From positions 1 through 55,841 of the forward strand of contig NZ_FNAE01000010.1 in assembly GCF_900101755.1 (NCBI RefSeq): DNA of 55,841 bases. Reading direction: 5' to 3'. Shown here in pieces: positions 1 to 7,627 of this stretch (the first letter of the stretch is position 1; each line of letters opens with the position of its first letter). Origin of the DNA: Ectopseudomonas alcaliphila (lineage in GTDB: Bacteria; Pseudomonadota; Gammaproteobacteria; Pseudomonadales; Pseudomonadaceae). Under the pieces are notes generated by a model. It made no database searches. It was given only the letters and a program-made list of their open reading frames with translations, and was not told the DNA's origin. Position numbers and translations under genes: made by a program.

Positions 1-69
1 TGCCGAATCTGCTCGGCATGTAGCCGCTCAAACCAACGCTGCTACTTCGGTACCTCGTGTACCCACTCC

Positions 70-94
70 GCCCGGCCTTAGTGCCGGGCTTTTT
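70..94 (+). terminator. intrinsic terminator of an upstream gene
   Basis: Seven-base-pair stem GCCCGGC / GCCGGGC (70-76 and 83-89) with a six-base loop, followed by five T. It should end a plus-strand transcript entering from outside the window. I recognise no gene in bases 1-69. Confidence 0.75.
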
Positions 95-160
95 ATCCGC
101 GCACCTCGACGTATCCATGGCGCTGCCATATTGGCTCGGCATGCGCCGGGCAGGGCCTCG

Positions 161-193
161 AGACCATGGTCTTAGAGCGGTAAGACCATGGTC
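161..193. promoter_or_regulatory. tandem palindromic operator upstream of acs
   Basis: The palindrome GACCATGGTC occurs twice (162-171 and 184-193), 22 bp apart or about two helical turns; the first copy extends to AGACCATGGTCT. A possible -10 (GATACA, 218-223) has no -35 match. If transcription starts near 230, the copies are centred near -41.5 and -63.5, as expected for an activator. Pseudomonad acs genes are activated by the LuxR-type response regulator CrbR/ErdR; assigning these sites to it is inference. Confidence 0.6.
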
Positions 194-264
194 GAATGGC
201 CTCACGAAGGGTCGGGGGATACAAAAGGCACCATACAAAAACAACTCCCCGTCGAGGTGATTCC

Positions 265-2226
265 ATGAGTGCTGCGTCTCTTTACCCTGTGCGTCCCGAA
301 GTGGCCGCGCGGACCCTCACTGACGAGGCCACCTACAAGGCCATGTACCAACAGTCCGTGGTCAACCCCGAGGGTTTCTGGCGCGAGCAGGGCAAGCGGA
401 TCGACTGGATCAAGCCTTACAACAAGGTCAAGCAGACCACCTTCGACGATCACCACGTCGACATCAAGTGGTTCGCCGACGGCACCCTGAACGTTTCCTA
501 CAACTGCCTCGACCGTCACCTGGAAGAGCGCGGCGACCAGATCGCGATCATCTGGGAAGGCGACGATCCGTCCGAGCACCGGGAAATCACCTACCGTGAA
601 TTGCACGAGCAAGTGTGCAAATTCGCCAACGCCCTGCGTGGTCAGGACGTTCACCGCGGCGACGTGGTGACCATCTACATGCCGATGATCCCGGAAGCCG
701 TGGTGGCCATGCTGGCCTGTGCGCGTATCGGTGCGATCCACTCCGTGGTGTTCGGCGGTTTCTCTCCCGAGGCGCTGGCCGGGCGCATCATCGATTGCCA
801 GTCCAAGGTGGTGATCACCGCTGACGAAGGGCTGCGTGGCGGTAAGAAAGTGCCGCTCAAGGCCAACGTCGACGACGCGCTGACCAACCCCGAGACCCGC
901 AGCATCCAGAAAGTCATCGTGGTGCAGCGCACCGGTTCAGAGATCAAGTGGAACCAGCACCGTGACATCTGGTACGAAGACCTGATGAAGGTGGCTGGCA
1001 GCGTCTGCGCACCCAAGGAAATGGGCGCTGAAGAAGCCCTGTTCATCCTCTACACCTCCGGTTCCACCGGCAAGCCCAAGGGCGTGCTGCACACCACCGG
1101 CGGCTACCTGGTATATGCGGCGCTGACCCATGAGCGCGTGTTCGACTACCGTCCGGGCGAGGTCTTCTGGTGCACCGCCGATATCGGTTGGGTCACCGGC
1201 CACACCTACCTGGTCTACGGACCGCTGGCCAACGGCGCCACCACCGTGATGTTCGAAGGCGTGCCGAACTATCCGGACGTCAGCCGCGTTGCCAAGATCG
1301 TCGACAAGCACAAGGTCAATATCCTCTACACCGCCCCGACCGCCATTCGCGCCATGATGGCCGAGGGCAAGGCCGCGGTCGAAGGCGCCGATGGTTCCAG
1401 CCTGCGTCTGCTCGGTTCGGTCGGTGAGCCGATCAACCCGGAAGCCTGGCAGTGGTACTACGAGAACGTCGGTCAGAGCCGTTGCCCGATCGTCGACACC
1501 TGGTGGCAGACCGAAACCGGCGCCTGCCTGATGACCCCGCTGCCGGGCGCTCATGGCCTCAAGCCGGGCTCCGCCGCACGCCCGTTCTTCGGCGTACAGC
1601 CGGCGCTGGTGGACAACCTGGGCAACATCATCGAAGGCGCTGCCGAAGGCAACCTGGTGATCATCGATTCCTGGCCGGGTCAGGCGCGTACCCTGTACGG
1701 CGACCATGACCGCTTCGTCGACACCTACTTCAAGACCTTCCGTGGCATGTACTTCACCGGTGACGGTGCGCGCCGCGACGAAGACGGCTACTGGTGGATC
1801 ACCGGCCGCGTCGATGACGTGCTCAACGTCTCCGGCCACCGCATGGGCACCGCCGAGATCGAGAGCGCCATGGTCGCCCACTCGAAAGTGGCCGAGGCTG
1901 CAGTGGTCGGTGTACCGCACGACATCAAAGGGCAGGGCATCTACGTCTACGTCACCCTCAATGCTGGTGAGGAAGCATCGGAGCAACTGCGTCAGGAGCT
2001 GCGTAACTGGGTGCGCAAGGAGATCGGCCCGATTGCTACGCCGGACGTGATTCAGTGGGCCCCCGGTCTGCCGAAGACCCGTTCGGGCAAGATCATGCGC
2101 CGTATCCTGCGCAAGATCGCTACCGCCGAATACGATTCTCTCGGCGACATCTCCACGCTGGCCGATCCTGGCGTGGTGCAGCACCTCATCGACACGCATC
2201 GCCAGATGCAAGCCGCCTGCGCCTGA
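265..2226 (+). CDS. acs: acetyl-CoA synthetase
   Basis: AMP-forming acetate:CoA ligase, 653 aa, the usual length for the family. It converts acetate, ATP and CoA to acetyl-CoA in the cytoplasm for growth on acetate or recapture of overflow acetate. The adenylation motif YTSGSTGKPKG lies near residue 261, DTWWQTETG near 411, and the hinge TGRVDDVLNVSGHR near 512. The C-terminal PKTRSGK places the catalytic, acetylatable lysine at 609, the same number as in Salmonella Acs. I chose the ATG at 265 because GAGGTGA sits just upstream; the frame stays open to 196 without a ribosome site. Single gene, flanked by terminators and preceded by a paired operator. Confidence 0.97.
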   Translation: MSAASLYPVRPEVAARTLTDEATYKAMYQQSVVNPEGFWREQGKRIDWIKPYNKVKQTTFDDHHVDIKWFADGTLNVSYNCLDRHLEERGDQIAIIWEGDDPSEHREITYRELHEQVCKFANALRGQDVHRGDVVTIYMPMIPEAVVAMLACARIGAIHSVVFGGFSPEALAGRIIDCQSKVVITADEGLRGGKKVPLKANVDDALTNPETRSIQKVIVVQRTGSEIKWNQHRDIWYEDLMKVAGSVCAPKEMGAEEALFILYTSGSTGKPKGVLHTTGGYLVYAALTHERVFDYRPGEVFWCTADIGWVTGHTYLVYGPLANGATTVMFEGVPNYPDVSRVAKIVDKHKVNILYTAPTAIRAMMAEGKAAVEGADGSSLRLLGSVGEPINPEAWQWYYENVGQSRCPIVDTWWQTETGACLMTPLPGAHGLKPGSAARPFFGVQPALVDNLGNIIEGAAEGNLVIIDSWPGQARTLYGDHDRFVDTYFKTFRGMYFTGDGARRDEDGYWWITGRVDDVLNVSGHRMGTAEIESAMVAHSKVAEAAVVGVPHDIKGQGIYVYVTLNAGEEASEQLRQELRNWVRKEIGPIATPDVIQWAPGLPKTRSGKIMRRILRKIATAEYDSLGDISTLADPGVVQHLIDTHRQMQAACA

Positions 2227-2241
2227 TCGGTAACGGCAAAT

Positions 2242-2278
2242 AAAAACCCCGCCCGGCCAAAAGCCTGGCGGGGTTTTT
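2242..2278 (+). terminator. acs terminator
   Basis: Twelve-base-pair stem AAAAACCCCGCC (2242-2253) with GGCGGGGTTTTT (2267-2278), just after the acs stop codon. Confidence 0.9.
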
Positions 2279-2307
2279 CGTTTCCTGGTGTCAGGATTTG
2301 CATAAAG

Positions 2308-2333
2308 TTGTACATGAATGTTTATTTGTACAA
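2308..2333. promoter_or_regulatory. TGTACA inverted-repeat motif upstream of the chemoreceptor
   Basis: TTGTACA (2308-2314) and TGTACAA (2327-2333) form an inverted repeat, followed after a few bases by TTGTAT (2336-2341). The same three-part arrangement occurs at 16423-16447 upstream of the acyl-CoA dehydrogenase. The binding protein is unknown. Confidence 0.45.
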
Positions 2334-2427
2334 TTGTTGTATCGATATGCATAATGGCGCAATGCCAGTTGGTGCGCTCGAATAACGCACCTCTGTCCGT
2401 TAATCCCTGACGACTCAGAGGTCCTCC

Positions 2428-4059
2428 ATGCTTGCCAATCTCAACATCTCCCAGAAGCTCTACGCGGGTTTCGGTGTCGTCCTGCTGATCATTCTCATGC
2501 TGGTGCTGTCCACCTGGCGTGGCTTCGATCAGGTCGAGCGCACGGTGCGGCTGAATATCCATACCTATGATGTGGTCAACGAGGCGGCCGATCTGCTGGT
2601 CAGCCTGCTCAACATCGAAACCGGTGCTCGAGGATTCGTCATCACGGGGGCTGAGCAGTTTCTCGGCCCCCTGGAGGCTGGCGAAAAGGATTTCCAGGTT
2701 CACATGGCCGAACTGCGTCAGCTGACCCGTGACAATCCCGCTCAACAGCGGCGCTTCGCCGAACTGCAGGCGCTGCACGACCAGTGGTTGAGCGAAGACA
2801 TCAATGGATACATGGAGCTGCGCCGTCAGGTCAGTGCCGGGACGCAGCCTTTCGATGCCGTGATCGAACGTATTTCGGCAGGGGGCGCCAAGGTCAAGAT
2901 GGATGCCATGCGCCGCATCCTGAGTGAGATACAGGCCGAGGAACGAGTCTTGCTGGAACAGCGTACGGCGTCGATGAATGCCGCCAAGTCCCTGTCCCTG
3001 TGGCTCCTTTGGATCGGTGGGCTGATCGCTGCGGTGCTCGCGATTAGTGTGGCTTTCCTCCTCTCGCACAGCATTGCCGGGCGTTTGCGGCAGGTGGTGG
3101 AGGTGGCGCGCAATGTTGCCCAGGGACGCCTCGACTCGAATATCGAGCGGGCCGGCCGTGACGAGATCGGTGTGCTGCTGGATGCCTTCGCCACCATGCA
3201 GGAGCGCCTGCGCGAGATGATCGGGCAGATCCGTGCCGGTGCGGTGCAGTTGGTTGAAGCTGCGCAGAACATCTCCAGTGCTTCCACCCAGTTGTCAGTT
3301 TCCACCCAGGAGCAGTCGCAGGCCGCTTCGAGCATGGCGGCGACGGTGGAGGAACTGACCGTGAGCATCAATCACGTCGCCGACAACGCCAACGAGGCGC
3401 ACGGCCTTTCCAGTGATTCGGGGCGGCAGTCTGCCGAGGGTGGGGCGGTGATCCAGGAAACCCTCGCCAGCATGCAGCGCATCGCTGACACGGTGCAGGG
3501 CGCAGCGGTGCAGATCGCCGAACTCGGCCAGCATTCGGATCAGATCTCCTCGATCGTCAACGTGATCAAGGAAATTGCCGACCAGACCAACCTGCTGGCC
3601 CTCAATGCGGCCATCGAGGCGGCGCGCGCCGGCGAGCAGGGCCGCGGTTTCGCCGTGGTGGCCGACGAGGTGCGCCTGCTGGCGCAGCGTACTGCCAACT
3701 CGACCCAGGAGATCACCGAGATGATCAAGAAGATCCAGCTGGGGACGCGCAGCGCGGTGAGCAATATGGAAGTCGGCGTGCAGCAGGTCAGCAGTGGGGT
3801 AGAGCAGGCCAGCCAGGCCGGTGATGCCATCGTCGCCATTCGCCAGGCTTCCGCCAGTGTGGTCGGTGTGGTCGATCAGATTTCCCTGGCGCTGCGCGAG
3901 CAGACAGTCGCCAGTCAGGACGTAGCGCGCAATGTCGAGCGCATCGCGCAAATGTCGATGGAGAACAGTGAGGCGGTGGCCGATACATCGCGCACCGCAC
4001 AAGGCTTGCAGCAACTGGCCTTGTCGCTGGAAAAACAGGTGGCTTCGTTTCGATTTTGA
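2428..4059 (+). CDS. methyl-accepting chemotaxis protein with CHASE3-type sensor
   Basis: Inner-membrane chemoreceptor of 543 aa. Membrane helix at about 10-30, a helical periplasmic sensor of about 150 residues resembling CHASE3 (conserved NIETGARGFVITG stretch), a second membrane helix at about 190-212, HAMP, then the cytoplasmic signalling domain. The strictly conserved hairpin tip lies near 381-415 (EIADQTNLLALNAAIEAARA and following residues). It should signal through CheW/CheA to the flagellar motor, or to another Che-like pathway. The start follows a GAGG-containing ribosome site. No pentapeptide for CheR/CheB tethering is seen at the C-terminus. Its ligand cannot be read from sequence; the next gene is a c-di-GMP phosphodiesterase 51 bp downstream. 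Confidence 0.93.
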   Translation: MLANLNISQKLYAGFGVVLLIILMLVLSTWRGFDQVERTVRLNIHTYDVVNEAADLLVSLLNIETGARGFVITGAEQFLGPLEAGEKDFQVHMAELRQLTRDNPAQQRRFAELQALHDQWLSEDINGYMELRRQVSAGTQPFDAVIERISAGGAKVKMDAMRRILSEIQAEERVLLEQRTASMNAAKSLSLWLLWIGGLIAAVLAISVAFLLSHSIAGRLRQVVEVARNVAQGRLDSNIERAGRDEIGVLLDAFATMQERLREMIGQIRAGAVQLVEAAQNISSASTQLSVSTQEQSQAASSMAATVEELTVSINHVADNANEAHGLSSDSGRQSAEGGAVIQETLASMQRIADTVQGAAVQIAELGQHSDQISSIVNVIKEIADQTNLLALNAAIEAARAGEQGRGFAVVADEVRLLAQRTANSTQEITEMIKKIQLGTRSAVSNMEVGVQQVSSGVEQASQAGDAIVAIRQASASVVGVVDQISLALREQTVASQDVARNVERIAQMSMENSEAVADTSRTAQGLQQLALSLEKQVASFRF

Positions 4060-4110
4060 CTAGGCTGAGAGCAGGGATGCCCCCACGCCTTGTTTCTGAA
4101 GGAAGCGCCT

Positions 4111-4890
4111 ATGAGCAATGCCAGTCCGAGCATCTTTCCCCAGCCGTTTCGTGCTGTGGGGTGTGCCGAATGCCGTAACGTCGAGGCCCTGGGTTTCGAT
4201 TTCACAATGGCTTTTCAATTGATCGTCGATATCGAGGAGCAGCGGCCGTTCGCCTATGAAGCCCTGGTGCGGGGCTGCAATGGTGAATCCGCCGGGGAAG
4301 TGCTCGGGCGGGTCAACGATGGCAACCGCTATCGTTTCGATCAGGCCTGCCGGGTCAAGGCCATCGAGCAGGCCGCCAAGCTCGGGCTGCTCGACATCCC
4401 CGATTGTCTGCTCAGCATCAACTTCCTGCCCAATGCGGTGTATCGCGCCGAGACCTGCATTCGCGCCACGCTGGAGGCCGCGCAGCGCTTTGACTTCCCG
4501 CGCGAGCGGCTGATGTTCGAGGTGACCGAGGGCGAGCAGATCCATGACGCCGAGCACCTCAAGCGAATCTTCGCCGAGTACGGCAAGCAGGGGTTCACCA
4601 CCGCCATCGACGATTTCGGCGCGGGCTACTCCGGGCTCAACCTGCTGGCCGAGTTCCAGCCGCACGTGCTCAAGCTGGACATGGCGTTGACCCGCGGCAT
4701 CGATCAGGACCCGGTGCGCCAGGCAATCGTTGCCGGTATCGTGCTGGTCGCGCAGCGCCTGGGCATTCGCATCATCGCCGAGGGCATCGAAAGTGTTGGT
4801 GAGCGTGATGCGCTGATCGAGCTTGGTATCCGTTACATGCAGGGCTTTTTCTTCGCCCGGCCGGCACTGGACCGGCTCTGTCTACCCTGA
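4111..4890 (+). CDS. stand-alone EAL-domain c-di-GMP phosphodiesterase
   Basis: Cytoplasmic 259-aa protein that is almost all EAL domain; it should hydrolyse c-di-GMP to pGpG. Residues needed for activity appear present: EALVRG near 50, the N of INFLPN, EVTEGE, DDFGAGYSGL near 167, the K of LKLDMA, EGIE near 224 and QGFFFARP at the end. The N-terminal 30 residues hold two cysteines (GCAEC), possibly a redox or metal site. I took the ATG at 4111 because GAAGGAA precedes it; an in-frame codon at 4090 has no such site. No membrane segment or sensor domain. Confidence 0.9.
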   Translation: MSNASPSIFPQPFRAVGCAECRNVEALGFDFTMAFQLIVDIEEQRPFAYEALVRGCNGESAGEVLGRVNDGNRYRFDQACRVKAIEQAAKLGLLDIPDCLLSINFLPNAVYRAETCIRATLEAAQRFDFPRERLMFEVTEGEQIHDAEHLKRIFAEYGKQGFTTAIDDFGAGYSGLNLLAEFQPHVLKLDMALTRGIDQDPVRQAIVAGIVLVAQRLGIRIIAEGIESVGERDALIELGIRYMQGFFFARPALDRLCLP

Positions 4891-4896
4891 GTGGAA

Positions 4897-4933
4897 AAGA
4901 AAACGCCCCGGCAGCAGCAAGCCACCTGGGCGT
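4897..4933 (-). terminator. terminator of the DUF4197 gene
   Basis: On the minus strand ACGCCC and GGGCGT (plus-strand 4928-4933 and 4903-4908) form a stem with a long loop, followed by TTTTCTTTTCC. It lies between two convergent genes. Confidence 0.55.
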
Positions 4934-4951
4934 GTCGGCTGGTGCCGTTTC

Positions 4952-5638
4952 TCAGAGTGCGCCGAACACCTTCTTCGCCAGGCTGGTAGCGGCTCCGGCC
5001 GGGTTCTGGCGGATGCTGGCTTCCTGTTGGGCGATCATCTCGAACAGGCCATCAAGCGCCTGTTCGGTCACGTAGCTTTCCACCGTGCTGCTCTTGGCAT
5101 CGACCACGCCAAAGCTGGCGGCCTGGCCGGCGAAGGTGTTGTACTGCTGGGCCAGGCCGACCTGGTCGGTGGCCTGCTTGACGATGGGCAGGAACTTGGC
5201 GCGGATCTGCTCGCGGCTGCTCTTGTTCAGGTACTGGGTGGCCGAGTCCTGCGGGCCGCTGAGAATCGATTTGGCATCGGCCACGGTCATCTTCTTCACC
5301 GCGTCGACCAGCAGCGCCTGCGCCTGCGGTACGGCGGCTTCGGCGGCCTTGTTCATGCTCGCTTCGAGCTGATCGACCTGGGCGCCCATGCTCATCATCT
5401 TCATGGTCTTGGCTGCCTTGCCGAGTTTGCCGGGCAGCTCGATGCGCACGTCCGGGTTGTTGCTGAAGCCGCCGGGCGTGCCCAGTTGCTTGACGGCCAC
5501 CTGAGCGCCCTGAATGAGCGCGTCCTTGAGGCCGCCACTGGCGTCCTGCTGGCTCAGGTCGGAGAGGGACAGGGCGAAGACGTTGGCCGAAAGCAGCAGG
5601 CCAGCGGCAAGAGTAGTGAGGCGCAGCATGGTGTTCAT
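4952..5638 (-). CDS. DUF4197 domain-containing exported protein
   Basis: 228-aa protein with a clear signal peptide (MNTMLRLTTLAAGLLLSANVFA, cleavage after about residue 22), so probably periplasmic. The rest is helical and matches the DUF4197 family as I know it (SDLSQQDASGGLKDAL near the start, ALDGLFEMIAQQEASIRQNP near the end). The biochemical function of the family is unknown. It stands alone, convergent with the EAL gene and divergent from the small gene at 5747. Confidence 0.85.
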   Translation of the reverse strand: MNTMLRLTTLAAGLLLSANVFALSLSDLSQQDASGGLKDALIQGAQVAVKQLGTPGGFSNNPDVRIELPGKLGKAAKTMKMMSMGAQVDQLEASMNKAAEAAVPQAQALLVDAVKKMTVADAKSILSGPQDSATQYLNKSSREQIRAKFLPIVKQATDQVGLAQQYNTFAGQAASFGVVDAKSSTVESYVTEQALDGLFEMIAQQEASIRQNPAGAATSLAKKVFGAL

Positions 5639-5746
5639 CCTTGCATCGGGGGGAAATGCTGTGAGCTTAACGGAGTCTGCCGCCCTGACAAGCCAGGCGA
5701 TGGGCGTGGATGGGCAGCGCGCATGGCTATGGCTATGATCAGGGCC

Positions 5747-6148
5747 ATGAATTCACCATTGCCCCTGCGTACTCCTTGCCCACCGGGTGCCTGCGACTGT
5801 CAGCGCGACGAGCTGCTGGACAGACTGGGTGCCGATACGCGCATCCTGCTGCTGACCCGCAGCGAGGAGCAGCGACTGCTTGAGCGCCTGGAAAGCCTGC
5901 AGAGCCTGGAAGACCTCGAGCGCATGCAGCAGCGAATGTTCGATCAGTTGGGCATTCGCCTGCATATCGAGCCGGCCCATGGCGAGGTGCGCAGCATGCG
6001 CGGCATCCACATGCATTTCGATGCCCATCCGGGGTTGTGCCGCAAGACGCGGCAGAGCATTCCGGCGGCGATCCGGCGGGCGATGGAGAGAAGGCCGGAA
6101 ATCGCCTGGCGCCTGCTCGACGCCAACGATCTGCTGGGGGCTGGTTAG
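5747..6148 (+). CDS. conserved hypothetical protein with N-terminal CPPGACDC motif
   Basis: 133-aa cytoplasmic protein of unknown function; I believe similar short proteins occur in other pseudomonads. The N-terminus carries three closely spaced cysteines (C11, C16, C18) that could bind metal, followed by a charged helical stretch (LTRSEEQRLLERLESLQSLE). The C-terminal half has GLCRKTRQSIPAAIRRA. Start codons also exist at 5723 and 5729; I prefer 5747 because the sequence before it (AMAMIRA) is uninformative. It ends at a strong bidirectional terminator. Confidence 0.7.
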   Translation: MNSPLPLRTPCPPGACDCQRDELLDRLGADTRILLLTRSEEQRLLERLESLQSLEDLERMQQRMFDQLGIRLHIEPAHGEVRSMRGIHMHFDAHPGLCRKTRQSIPAAIRRAMERRPEIAWRLLDANDLLGAG

Positions 6149-6168
6149 GTCGAATACGCTTCGATCGA

Positions 6169-6206
6169 AAACGACAAGGCCACGCATCAGCGTGGCCTTG
6201 TCGTTT
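6169..6206. terminator. bidirectional terminator
   Basis: Perfect 16-bp stem (6169-6184 and 6191-6206) with a six-base loop, A-run on the left and T-run on the right. It serves the convergent gene at 5747 and the oprJ-like gene. Confidence 0.93.
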
Positions 6207-6222
6207 GTGGCAGATGAACAGG

Positions 6223-7623
6223 CTAGCGCTGCCAGCCACCGCCCAGGGCCCTGAACAGATCCGCCAGCGCCAGTTGGCGGTCGGTGCTGATCTGGATCAG
6301 CGTGGTCTGGTCGTTGAAGCTGCTGCGTTGGGCATCCAGGTAGCGCAGGTGGTCATCCACACCACCTCTGTAGCGGGCTTCAGCCAAGGCTTCGGCCGCT
6401 CGGCTGGACTCGGCCAGGGCACGCCGCGCGGCTTCTTCACGGCGCAGCGTGTCGGTGGCGGCGAGGGCATCGGCGACTTCGCGGAAGGCGGTCTGGATGG
6501 TGCCTTCGTAGTCGGCCACGGCGGCGTCCTGGCGCACTTCGGCGAGATCCAGGTTGGCGCGGTTGCGGCCGCCGGCGAAGATCGGCAGCGACAGCGTCGG
6601 GGCGAAACTCCAGGCCCGCGAGCCGCCCTCGAACAGCCCGGACAGCTCGGTGCTGGAGCTGCCCACCGACCCGGTCAGAGTGATGCGTGGGAAGAACGCC
6701 GCACGGGCCGCACCGATATCGGTATTGCGCGCCTTGAGGCGATGTTCGCTGGCAAGAATGTCGGGGCGGCGCTCGATCAGTTCCGAGCTGGTGCCGGGGG
6801 CGATGTCTTGCAGCACCATCAGCTCGTCGCGTGGGGTCGACGGCAACAGTCGCCCTGCGTCTGGCGTGCCGAGCAGCAGCGCCAGGGCGTTGTCCGCCTG
6901 GCGCAGCTGACGTTCGGTACTTTCTCGCTCGGCCTTGGCCTGCTCGGCGAGGCCGACCGCTTCCTGATAATCCAGGGCGGTGGCGGCGCCGGCTTCGCGG
7001 CGCCTGCTGACCAACTCCAGCGAGGCCAGGCGGCTGTCGAGGGTCTGTTCCACCAGCGCCTTGCGCCGTAGCGCGCCATCGCGGGTCAGGTAGGCCTGGA
7101 TCACTTCGGCAATCAGGCTGATCTGGGTGGCGCGGGTCGCTTCCTCGGTGGCCAGGTAGGTTTCCAGCGCTGACTCGGAGAGGTTACGCACGCGGCCGAA
7201 CAGGTCGACCTCGTACTCGGCCAGGCCGAGGCCGACCTGGTAGACGCTGGTGACCTCCGAGCGGCCGGTCTGCGACTGGTCGGCCGGCAAGCGTTGACGG
7301 TTGCCGCTGGCATTGGCATTGAGCGACGGCAGACGGTCGGCGCGCTGGATGCGGTACTGCGCGCGCGCCGCCTCGATGTCCAGCAGCGCCTGGCGCAGGC
7401 TGCGGTTGTTGTTCAGTGCGGTATCCACCGCACGGCGCAGGTCGGCATCGACGATGAAGGTCTGCCAGTCCAGCGCTTGCGCGCGGGTGCCGTTGGCGTC
7501 GGCCACCTGCCAGTCGGCTGCGACCGGCGCCTCTGGCCGCTCGTAGTGAGGCGCCAGAGAGCAGCCGCCGAGGGTGATGGCCAGGGTCAGCAGAGCGGGG
7601 CGCAGCATGAGGTGAGAGGTCAT
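6223..7623 (-). CDS. oprJ: RND efflux outer-membrane channel, OprJ type
   Basis: TolC-like outer-membrane lipoprotein of 466 aa. The signal peptide ends in lipobox LGGC, with C21 the likely lipidated residue. Two outer-membrane-efflux repeats follow, with typical stretches such as DIAPGTSSELIERRPDI, AARAAFFPRITLTGS and VDDHLRYLDAQRSSF. The sequence is closer to P. aeruginosa OprJ than to OprM as I recall them. Last gene of the mexC-mexD-oprJ operon: it starts 5 bp after the mexD stop with GGAG as ribosome site, and ends at the terminator 6169-6206. It should form the exit duct of the tripartite pump. Confidence 0.9.
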   Translation of the reverse strand: MTSHLMLRPALLTLAITLGGCSLAPHYERPEAPVAADWQVADANGTRAQALDWQTFIVDADLRRAVDTALNNNRSLRQALLDIEAARAQYRIQRADRLPSLNANASGNRQRLPADQSQTGRSEVTSVYQVGLGLAEYEVDLFGRVRNLSESALETYLATEEATRATQISLIAEVIQAYLTRDGALRRKALVEQTLDSRLASLELVSRRREAGAATALDYQEAVGLAEQAKAERESTERQLRQADNALALLLGTPDAGRLLPSTPRDELMVLQDIAPGTSSELIERRPDILASEHRLKARNTDIGAARAAFFPRITLTGSVGSSSTELSGLFEGGSRAWSFAPTLSLPIFAGGRNRANLDLAEVRQDAAVADYEGTIQTAFREVADALAATDTLRREEAARRALAESSRAAEALAEARYRGGVDDHLRYLDAQRSSFNDQTTLIQISTDRQLALADLFRALGGGWQR

Positions 7624-7627
7624 CGCA

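Noticed and set aside
1..69. C-terminal end of an upstream gene
   Set aside because: Two frames reach the terminator but neither gives a recognisable protein tail, and no tRNA fold is seen.
132..147. Sigma-54-like TGGC-N-GC spacing upstream of acs
   Set aside because: GG and GC are correctly spaced but the -12 element is GCGC rather than TTGC, and the operators lie downstream, which does not fit.
937..3069. 710-codon minus-strand open frame
   Set aside because: Antisense to acs and the chemoreceptor, both certain; the translation is a low-complexity high-GC shadow.
4823..5746. Long plus-strand open frame continuing into the gene at 5747
   Set aside because: It runs antisense through the DUF4197 gene, which has a signal peptide and family match; only the part from 5747 looks like protein.
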